Assembly: GCF_964355755.1 (NCBI RefSeq) | Contig: NC_092671.1 | Coordinates: 37,773,304 to 37,837,303, forward strand | Reading direction: 5' to 3' | Source of the DNA: Antedon mediterranea | Lineage: Eukaryota; Echinodermata; Crinoidea; Comatulida; Antedonidae | DNA: 64,000 bases | Shown here: in pieces, positions 49,601 to 61,600 of the stretch | How positions within the stretch are numbered: the stretch's first letter is position 1 | Layout: every line of letters starts with the position of its first letter | The notes under the pieces: generated by a model | Told to the model about the DNA's origin: nothing | Seen by the model: the letters and a program-made list of their open reading frames with translations, nothing else | Database searches by the model: none | Translations under genes and position numbers: made by a program

Positions 49601-52600
49601 GAAATGTTATACAAGAAAGGCTGTGTTCTTGATGCTGATATTGGCGTACAGGTAAAAAAAGACACATTCTCAGCTGATTATCTGTACTTTATCTCCATAT
49701 ATGGCACTATCTGTCCAGTATCATAGGCACATTCTGTAATACCATTTCACATGTTTCACACATGGTGTCTTTAATACGATACAGGCATCAAATGTGATAA
49801 ATATGTGATATTGTGTTGTAGTATCATGGAGGAAAAAATATATTATTTTTTCCTCCATGGTAGTATCAAACTGGACATATACCAAGAATATAATAACAGT
49901 ACCGAGAATTGGCTACAGTACTTGACAGAATGACAGATTAAAATAATTTTCTATATATTATTTCATTTATTTCGTCAATTAAAAACATGATAAATTTAAT
50001 CCGGCCTCTAGTATGTTCCAGTTGATGCGCAGCCGGCGATTTCGTTCTATTAAGGCCAATAAGGCACGATTTACAAATAGTTTCTTTCCAGGAACTATTA
50101 GAGCCTTAAACATAATGTAGACACTTTTTTGTAATGTTTTTGTTTTTGAGTTCGTGTTGTGTCCGTTGGATATTGTGCTCCGCCAACAGAGAAAACAGAA
50201 TTTCAATGTTTTTTCTTAAAACAAATGATAATTAATGATACTTGACTTGACTTGACTTGATAATACAAAACAAATACAAAACAAATAAACATAACAAAAC
50301 CGATGACGGTGACAGGATTAAACAAAATCAAACAAATTGTCTCCGCCGTCATGGGTGACAATACATATAATAAACAACAATTAAAATCATTATTTCAATT
50401 CTATCTGTGTAATTCTTTTAAATTGTACTGTTTTTTTATGTTATGACTACAGCAAGCTCAGCGTATTGGCTTCCCGGTCATGATAAAAGCGTCGGAAGGA
50501 GGCGGCGGAAAAGGCATCCGTATGGTAGAAAATGCGGACGACTTCCACAGCTTATTCAAACAAGTTCAAAATGAAGTTCCAGGATCACCAATATTTGTCA
50601 TGAAATTGGCAAAGAGGTAATGATTATATTGCTTATACAATTTACTCCTAAAGCTCGGTCTACACTATCAAACTAGTTTGATGTGCCCAAATATGATAGT
50701 GATATACCAAAATATGGTAGTGATATGACATCATCATGTCCATATATGGGCACATCACATTTTTTTGTCACATAAAGTTTGATGGTGTAGACAGAGCTGA
50801 ACACCAGACCAGGATCAAAATACACAAAGCAAATTGAATGTAGTGGTTTATCCATTGTAGATATTTGACCTGGAGATTAGTTGTCAAGTTTATTAAGTAC
50901 TGTACCATTCCACTTCAGCAGTAAAGCCTTAACCTGATTAAATTTTTTGGGTAATACTTATTATATAATGGCAAGTACTGAATTCATAGAAATAGGAAAT
51001 CTTATGATAAATATGGAAGGCAATCACTGCCAAAAATACAATTACAAACATACAAATACAATATTTGTTAAATTTTAACAACGCGGTTGTTGCCTTCCAT
51101 AGATTAAGACTAAAGGTTAAACATTTAATTTTTACACATTTTATTGAATTTTCTATTACTAGTGCTCGTCATCTTGAAGTGCAATTGATTGCCGACAAAT
51201 ATGGAAATGCTATTTCCTTATTTGGGCGTGATTGTTCTATTCAGCGTCGCCATCAAAAAATTATTGAAGAGGCTCCGACAACAATTGCCAAGCCTGAAGT
51301 CTTCAGGGAGATGGAGAAGGTAAATTTATGAATTATTTGTTTTCAAACTTAGTAATGAAATTGAAACAGTATTACATCATTCAATCAGTTGTTAATTTCT
51401 AGGCTAGGCTACAAGAGTAAAGCTTTCTCTACACTGGCAAACTTTGTGACAAAAACGTGTGATGTGCCCAAATATGGTAGTGACATGTCTATAAATGGGC
51501 ACACCACATTTTTTTGTCACATGAAGTTTGATAGTGTAGACAGAACTTTAGGTACTCAAGTGCTTGAATATCGTCATTATTGCATCATGCATTCTCTCTC
51601 TCTTCATTTTCTAGGCCGCTGTCACTTTAGCTAAAATGGTAGGCTACGTAAGTGCCGGAACAGTTGAGTATTTGTACAATGATGAGGAGGGTAAATTCTA
51701 CTTTTTGGAGTTGAATCCTCGTCTGCAGGTGGAACATCCATGTACAGAGATGGTGGCTGGGGTAAACCTGCCATCTCTACAACTACAGGTATGTTCAATG
51801 AAGTATATCCACAAGAATATAGTAAAGCTCTGACTACACTATTAAACTTTATGTGATGTGCCTATATATGGACATGATGATGTCACATCACTACCATATT
51901 TGTACATATCACCACCATATTTTGGCACATCACAATTTTTTTGGTAAAACTAGTTTGATATTGTACATAGAGCTTAAGTCGTATGATATATGTGATTGTG
52001 CAGAACATTGTTTCCTTATTAGCTATGAACTATGAATACTTTCTTTTTGTTTTACAGATTGCTATGGGTATACCCCTCAACCGTATCAAAGATATCCGCA
52101 CTTTTTACGGGGAATCTCCATTTGGCCATTCACAAATTGATTTTGAAAAGTAAGTACATTTTCAGGGTAAAATTTTAATATGTAACTGATTATATTCAAG
52201 ATAATGAGGTAAAGTCTTTTTTGTGAGTCTAAAGCTCTGTCTACCAAATTTAATGTGATGTGCCCATATATGGACATTATGATGTCATATCACTACCATA
52301 TTTCAACTTCAACTTTACTTTATTCACATCATCATACATAAATAGTACAATACAATAAAATGTATGTGTGTGTGAAAAGGAGCCAAAAAATAGCTTTCGC
52401 TAATCAAGGTTTGACTCCTGTCACAAAAAATAAATTAGTCATAATGCATACATTTTCATCTATCAACAATAATTCAATAAGAAAGAAACAGCAACTATAT
52501 GAAAGAAATAACGTAAACAAGGGCTAACATTAATATTTTTGTAAAAGTAAACATTTAACTTCATTTATAAATTTAAATCTAGGCACATCACTATTTGTTT

Positions 52601-55600
52601 GTCAAACTAGTTTGATAGTGTAGACAGAGCTTTACTTATTTTATTTTTTTATTTTCAGTCCAACTAACCCTCCTGTGCCTAAAGGGGCTGTCATTGCTGC
52701 TAGAATAACCAGTGAAAATCCAGATGAGGTAACTGAAAAAAGAAAAATTATACAAACCTTACTTCAAAATTCATAATAGGTTAACAAAATTTAAATACAT
52801 AATACAATACAATTGATTATCTACAGTAATTATAAGATTCATTTTCTGCCTTATTATGTAATAAACAAAATATATATCGGTATCTTTATTTCAATAAAAA
52901 ACATGAGTACAATATCAAAAATATAAGTGCCATGGCAAGAATTGAATTGAGGCACTTATTTACAATTAGTTATTATATAGTAAAAATATATTTACGAAAT
53001 CGTAAATAATAAATATTCCAAGGGGAAAAAAAACTAGAAAAAAACGGAGCAAAAGGTGATGATAATCAAGAGTATAATAATGGCATGTTTAAAGTTTTGA
53101 CACAATGATATTTAGTTATTGCTTTGATTAAAGCTCTGTCTACACTATCAAACTAGTGTGAAAAACAAAAGTGTGATATGCCCAAATATGGTAGTGATAT
53201 AACATCATCGTGTCCATATATGGGCACATCACCTTTTTTGGTCACATAAAGTTTGGTTGTGTAGACATAGCTAAGGAATACATAATTTTCGAACCATCTC
53301 AATTATAATCTCTCTCTAATTACAGGGCTTCAAACCAAGTTCCGGAACAGTGCAAGAACTCAACTTTCGTAGCAACAAGAACGTGTGGGGTTACTTTAGT
53401 GTTAGCGCTTCCGGTGGCCTTCATGAGTTTGCAGACTCGCAATTTGGACATTGTTTCTCATTTGGAGAAGACCGAGAAGAAGCCAGAGAGTGAGAAAACA
53501 TTTTTTTATTTGAAATATACATTTTCTTTAACTTGAAATATCATACTTGTATAAGCCCACCAACCTTGAAGTTTTTAGGATGGGCTTATAACTGAGACTA
53601 ACATGTTATAGTTAATTGCAGGCTTAAAATTAAAAAAAAAAATAAATAGGTTGAAAATTATTGTAATAGTATGGCTAACTATACAATATTACTTCTATTT
53701 ATTGATTTTATTTATTACGTACAATGTATTTCAATATTTTAAAAGATGATGAAATAAAAGTTGGACGAAGCCACATTAAGCTCTGTTTACACTATCAAAC
53801 TAGTTTGACAAAAAAAAAGTGTGATGTGACCAAATATGGTAGTAATATGACATCATCATGTCCATATATGGGCACATCACATTTTTTTTGTCACATAAAG
53901 TTTGATAGTTTAGACAAAAGAATGATAACAATAATTTGTTGTTTTAACAGGAGCATGGTTGTAGCTTTGAAAGAGCTTTCAATCAGAGGTGATTTCAGGA
54001 CAACGGTAGAATACCTCATCAAACTTCTAGAAACAGACAACTTTCAAGACAATGAGTTTGACACTGGCTGGTTGGACAAACTCATCGCTGAAAAGCAAAC
54101 GGTTAGCATTATTTCTAATTTAATTTAGTTTATTCACTTGGTTAAATGCATCTAAAGCTACATCATCATCATGTCTATATAAGGGCACATTCTCTTTGTG
54201 TTGAGCAGCTAACAACAATCTGGGTAGTAAATAAATAAATAAATAAATAAATTTATCTGTTCACAACCAATACACCAATACAAATAAATACATTTACTGT
54301 AAATGAAATTATTATATTAAAATTTAATATATTTTTTAGGCTGAGAAACCGGATACAATGCTTGGTGTGATAGTAGGCTCTCTACATGTAGCTGATACAT
54401 CAATTCACAATAACTTCTCTGAATATCAAACATCCCTAGAAAGGTAAATATTAAATATATATAAATCCAAAGGCAAACTACTAAAAAAATGGCAAGGCAG
54501 TGGCAGGATGTCATGTAAATACAAGTAAAATAATCAAAAAGCTAAATCAAAACGATAAAGTAAAATAGCCAGAAAAATTTGCTTTAAGGCAACACTAGAA
54601 GAAGAAAGAACAAGAAGAGTAGGGAACCCACTGTTCTGATCGTGGTCCTGTACTGGTCTCTCTGGTGTTACTGAACTGTACTGACGAGGTCACCCAATGT
54701 AAAGAAGAGATACATCATGCATTAGTTTAATTATTTAACTGTTAATATATTGACTGGTTCATAACATATAATATCGTTGATATTCTTTTCAGAGGACAAG
54801 TCCTATCATCCAATACATTAGACAACACTCGCGAGGTAGAGCTGATTCAAGAAGGGGTGAAATATGTGACCAAAGTGACCCGTCAAGGTCCAAATGCTTA
54901 CTTTTTGAGTACGAATGACTCGTGTATTGATATAGAGGTCCATCATCTCACTGATGGAGGTCTACTTATTTCATATGATGGTAGTTGCCACACCACCTAT
55001 ATGAAAGAACAAGTTGACAGGTAAGAAATACAATATTGACTGACTGACTTTTCTCATTTTAAACATTAGATTTAAAGATTAAAAATCATGTAATTCAATG
55101 GTTATCTACAGGAAAGAGAGGGGAACCATAATTACATGGCCATAACATCGGCAAGGGTTCGAGGCTCACTCACTCCATGGTTCTGGTGGTAGAACAAATC
55201 TTCTCAGATAAGGACTATAAACCATAGGTCTAGTGTACACATCTAGCTCATGTGCACTTTAAAGAACATAGTACATCTTTCGAGACAAGTAGGAGTTACC
55301 CCCGTGTGTTAGTACATCACAGCCACTGATCATAACTGGGCCTGCTTAGAGACTAAAGAGGTCACCTAGTATAAATAATAATAATATTTTAGCCTTTCTC
55401 ACCTAATTACAGAAACATAATAAATATTCTAGATTTGATAATGGCTTAAACTTTTATTTCAGTTACCGTATCACCATTGGCAACCAGACTTGTGTGTTTG
55501 AAAAGGAAAATGATCCAACCATCTTACGTTCTCCCTCTGCTGGAAAACTGATTCAGTTCACGGTTGATGATGGTGGACATTGCTTCGCGGGACAACCTTA

Positions 55601-58600
55601 TGCGGAGATTGAAGTGATGAAAATGGTGATGAGTCTGAGAGCTAATGAGGATGGATGGTGAGTCTACTTTTAACCTGTGTGCCCATATATGGACATATCA
55701 CTACTATATTTGTGCATATCACAAAATTTAATGTGTTTTGTTTTCTCAGTGTCCATTATGTGAAAAGAGGTGGAGCTGTACTGGACCAAGGAAGCATTGT
55801 TGCTAGGCTGGAGTTGGATGACCCAAGTAGAGTTCAAAGGGTAAAGATCAATATTCATTGACAAAAATAAATATACAATTATTTTATGAATTATTATTTA
55901 GTTATTATATAGCAACTTTAAGATATTCCTCACATATTGTCTGTGAGTTTTAAATAAGTAATCTGTTCATATTTTTTTCTAGGCTCAAATGTATACAGGT
56001 CAATTTCCAGCACCTCAGGGACCCTCCGTACATGGATCTAAACTGCATCAAGTTTTTCAGAAAGCTAAGGAGGCACTTGACAACATAATGAATGGATATT
56101 GCTTGCCTGAACCATACTTTGAAGAAAAGGTAAATTCATTAAAATTGGTTCACCCGATTCGCAGTACTGTATCTCCACAAATTCTATATTGAATTTCATT
56201 TTTTTTTTACGTGTCATGAGCACTCTTGAGTGGTATGTGTGCGCTATATAAATTAATATTATTATTATATTATTATTATATTACAGTGTCACATAGTGCC
56301 TGTATAATTAAAGGTTAGGCATATGATACAGGCAGTATGTGTGATTCATATGTGACATTGTATTACAGAGGTTGCCTATGATACTGTCCAAATTTAGATA
56401 CAGTATTGAGAATTGCCTGTTTTCAGCTTCGTTTATTACAAAGTCCAATCACAATTGCAGTTGTAGGAAATAGGGGCCTAAAACTAGTGAGTTGAACTGA
56501 ATATGATGTCCTATCTTTTGCATTACAATTTGCAAATTTTTAAAAGGGCAAGGGCTGACTGGGCCCCCGCCCCCTTAAATCCGCTCCTGAACCACCCACA
56601 AAATGTGTCATCTGATTTGTTTCCTCTTCTTTTAAGTGTGAGGAGTATGTCCAAATGTTTATGAAGTCTGTGCGTAACCCTGCCTTGCCGTTACTTGAGA
56701 TGCAGGAGATGGTATCCAGTATAGTGGGTCGAGTTCCTAGCGACGTGGAGAAGCATATCAAGAAGCTTCTAAACCAGTACAACAGCAATATTACATCGGT
56801 GCTCTGCCAGTTCCCAAGTCAACAGGTAAGATTTTAAAGGAGTTCTGACTCTATAAAGCTCTGTCTATGTGATGTGCCCAAATATGGTAGTGATATTCCC
56901 AAATATGGTAGTGATATGACATCATCATGTCCATATATGGGCACATTTTTTGTCACATAAAGTTTGATGTGTAGACAGAGCTTAACACTCCAAGTGCTGC
57001 TTCTCATCATACCAAAGCTGTTCCATTTGTCCATTTCTTTGTCAAACTTGTACTGCACAAAAATGTTATCTAAATTGCCATTGATATTTTTATGGAGAAA
57101 TGTTAAGCTCTGTGTACACTATCAAACTAGTTTGAAAAAGTGTGATGTGCCCAAATATGGTAGTGATATTCCCAAATATGGTAGTGATATACACAAATAT
57201 GGCAGTGATGTGACATCATCATGTCCATATATAGGCACATCACATTTTTTGGATATTGTAGACAAAGCTTTAGTGATCCATCTCCTTACCTATTTTAGCT
57301 GAATTAAATAAAATCATTTTTACTAAAATAAATCATTTAATTTGATTAGATTGCGAATGTAATTGACAAACATGCAGCTACTTTAGCCAAAAAAGCAGAT
57401 CGTGATGCGTTCTTCCTACACACTCAGGGGATCATACAACTTGTCCAAAGGTATTTATATCAAACTATTGCACAAATGTTAACTTAAATAGTCTATTTTG
57501 TCAGGTTGTGAACTAGCATGTGACCTACCTATTGTCGAAGAGCTCTAACTGTGGTAGCTCTGACTTAACTTAAGTAGTCTATTTTGTCATATGGTGAAGT
57601 AACCTGTGACTCCAAAGACACCTATCTATTGTCAGAGAGCTCTTAGTGTGACAGCTTTAACATTGTAGACCTCCTACAACTTTACATTTTGCTACTTGGA
57701 TTTCTTATAAGACTTTTAAGTTTCACTGCAGTTGCATTTCTCACAACACATTTTATATTTTGAATGAATAACTTTTAATCATCACCATTTTCTGTATCCC
57801 GACAGATATCGTAATGGTATCCGAGGTCACATGAAGTCCGTCATCCATGACCTCCTTCTTCAGTACCTCACCATAGAGAAGGTGTTCCAGCAAGGTCCAT
57901 ACGATAAGTGTATTACCGCCCTCATCGATCAGCAGAAGGGAGACATGATGACCGCAGTGCAATATGTTTTCTCACATTATCATGTCAAAGAAAAGAATAT
58001 ACTTGTTGTTATGCTTATTGTAAGTACTTAATATTATTTAATATTTAATATTTAATATTTCTCTTTGTTTTTTCCAGTATGTTATTATAGAACCCCTATT
58101 AAGGGGACACATTCTGGAGACAACAAAGTGTTCCTTTAATAGAGTCATGAGGTAATTTCCCGATTGATCGTAATCAAAACGGTACTGGGTTTGGTCTACT
58201 AGCGTTCCTGCTCCCAACCAGTACATCCATTCATAGAAGCCTTAATGAAGTAAGCCTACCTGGTGGTGGCCATAGAACGGTCCCGAGATAACGACTATAC
58301 TTTGGCTTTAGTCGATAGAAGATTGAATAAATTGTTAGAGATAGAGTATACGATGTTATGATTATGTGTAGATATGTGATTTGTTCTTTTTATTCCAATG
58401 ATGTTATGTATTTAATAAATTTGTTATATCAATTAATTAAATTATCGTAGATTGCATATTATGCGATGAATATTATTTAATAAATTTTTGATATATTATT
58501 ATTATTATATTAATAAAAAAGATATTTGTTAGTATAAATTAAAAAATATAGATATAAGGAAGAAAAGCAAAGAGATTATGGAGCGGCTGTACCAGAATAT

Positions 58601-61600
58601 ACAACACTAAGTATTGTAAAGTTAATATATTAAAAATTTAGGCGATCTTGTCAAAGGTCAAGCGCCTTCAGCCTGCCACGTAAATTCCCGATTGATCGTA
58701 ATCAAAACGGTACTGGGTATGGTCTACTAGATTTCCTGCTCCCAACCAGTACATCCATTCATAGAAGCCTTGATGAAGCAAGCCTACCTGGTGGTGGCCA
58801 TAGAACGGTTCCGAGATAATATAATAGTCTGTATAGAGGTTTGCCTTAGTTATATATTTCCCTTGTTCATTTCAAAGAGGAACTTTTTAAATTGTATTTA
58901 AAGATGAAAAAAAAAATCATGAAAATGAATAGGTCATTTTACAGTTTAAATGGCATTATTTAATTCCATTAAAAAAAAGATTTCACTTATAAAAAGACAA
59001 AATAAACAGTTAAATTTAACCAAAAATTCATTGTCTGACAGACAATTTTACTAATTTTTGCTTTAAATTACAGTTTTTTTCAGGTAAATAATTTTTTTGC
59101 CGATCCATTTTTTTGTCAAAGTGAATATTTTTAATATGACATTAGGATGGCATATTCAATAACAAAATTTCAAACAATTATTTTGTCAGGGGGGACAATA
59201 CATCTTTAATATAAACTCATAACAGATATATATATAATAATATTCTATAATATTTCTGTGATTTTTTAGGACCAATTATGTAAAAAAGAGCCAGGGTTGA
59301 TTGATGAGTTGAGCCAAGTGATTGGAGAACTAACAAGCCTAAACAAGCAAGATAATTCCAAGGTATCATTGCGAGCTAGGCAGGTGCTAATAGCAGCACA
59401 TCAGCCATCGTATGAAGTACGCCACAATCAAGTTGAGTCCATCTTCCTCAACGCCATTGACATGTATGGCCATCAGTTCTGTCCCGACAGTCTAAAAGTA
59501 AGTTTTTTCTTCTTTTTTTTTCTTAAGCATTCAATGTCAATTAAAATACTGTACATAAATATCAAAATAAAACTTAAATTGAAAAACATTTGCACAAAGG
59601 AACAGACCTTGATCACAAGGATGGCCAAGAAAAGTTTTCTTATTTCCACTTGGGTCCTGTGAAAAACAGTTTACTGAACAAAGTTTGTTGCTTTGTTTAA
59701 TAAAGACTCTGAAACCAGACAATAGGTTGAAATGATACTTTATATATTCACATCCTTTTGTGGAGTATGTCTGTGGTATGATATTAATGATGGAATGTTT
59801 TTTGCAGAAAGTGATCATGTCAGAGACTGCAGTGTTTGATGTTCTTCCCAGTTTCTTCTACCATAGTAATGAAGTCATTCGAAGAGCCGCTCTTGAGGTA
59901 TAGTAGAATAACTGGCCCAACAAAGTGTTTCTTTAATAGAAGGTGTTCCAGGACTAAAGATTTGTCTTAGTGGTACAACATATATTGTAGTGTGGGATGC
60001 CATTGAAACCCAACAAATTTTCCCCTTAATAAGAGTGTCCTCTGAATTGGGCTGACTGTAATGTTAAAACATATATTTTTTCTCCAATTCTTGTGGAAGT
60101 GTCCCCTTAATTGGGGTGTCCAAAGAGAAGGGTTCTACTGTAAACAGACGCCTAATACCGGACTCTCTGAAAGCCGGAAACTTTCCTAAAACCAGATTTT
60201 TCTTGAGGTCTAAAAAGCTCCAAATTTTTTTTTACCATTAAAAACACATTCAGGATTCTAGACTTTCCAGAAAACCAGACTTATTAGGTCCCGTATTGGG
60301 AAAGTTGACTGTAGTAATACTTTTTGATAAGAGTTATTGTTAAATAAGAAGGAAATAAATTAAAAATATATGCTCTTCTTCTAGTCACACAAACTCCAGG
60401 TATATATATATACATTTCTCATCATTTCTTATTTCAGGTTTATGTGAGAAGAGCTTACATAGCGTATGAAGTGAACGGCCTACAGCATGCATCGCTAACC
60501 AGTGGATGCTGTGTTTTACAGTTCCAGTTTATGCTACCATCTTCTCACCCAAACAGGTAAATAAAACAATCATAATCTCATTATAATAGTATGGCTATGT
60601 GATTCTGCATAAATAGTGTTTCTGTTAGCTTTACATTAGTGTGGCTACATTGCAGTAATCGTATAAATATATGTGAATGGCTTTGGTTTTGATAAAAAGT
60701 TCAACTTCACTTATTTTCACTGGTATTTACCTGACCAATATATCTGGGACAACATTTTCTTTAGTGGGAAAGGGAACAAATGTACTTTGTAGTCACTTTT
60801 GTGGAACTCTTATATACAGGGATCAGGGAGATCCCTATTCAGAGGAGACTTTCTTGTTAAACGCAGAGGAAATATATTTTGTTATAATACTGCAGCCAAC
60901 CCCTATTCACAGCACACCTGTTTTGTTTGGTCCTGAAGGTCTTAATAAAGGTTAATTCTAACAGCTGACAGGACTATAGCCTGCCTTTTTTTTTTCTAAG
61001 TACCAATTTTTTACCCTATATAACATTTCTCCCTTCAGCATCAACTCATTGAAGATTAAGAGGTAATGTCTCAAAGCAATTTGCATGCATGTAATAACAT
61101 TGTTACGACGCATTCTTGTGTATCTGTTTATTTTTAAAGCTCTGTCCACACTATCAAACTTTTTGTGACAAAATATGTGTGCCCATATATGGACATAATG
61201 ATGTCATATCACTACCATATATGGACATATCACTACCATAGTTGGGCACATCACACTTTTTTTGTCAAACTAGTTTGATAGTGTAGGCAGAGCCTTAGCT
61301 TTCTGGTTTAGCTACTTCATGGATACATCTTTGGTTATTTTTTATTGGCGATTTAGTTTATAGCATTATGTATTTGTAAATATTTAGATATTACAATCCA
61401 TATAAATTAATAAAGTTAATTTGCATATAGCCAATATGTTTTTAATTTTTTTCCTTGTGTTTTCATAATTTATGTTATGTAATCTATTTTTAAAATTAAA
61501 TTTGTGTTTATTTTCTACATTTTGATGTATTTTATACAAAATATAGTAACATGACCCAAAACATGGTTCAATTATTTCAATCTATTTTATATATAGTTTA

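Noticed and set aside
60677-60955. 92-aa open frame as a gene inside ACACA intron 25
   Set aside because: No recognisable domain, no splice partners, and AT-rich composition like the surrounding intron.
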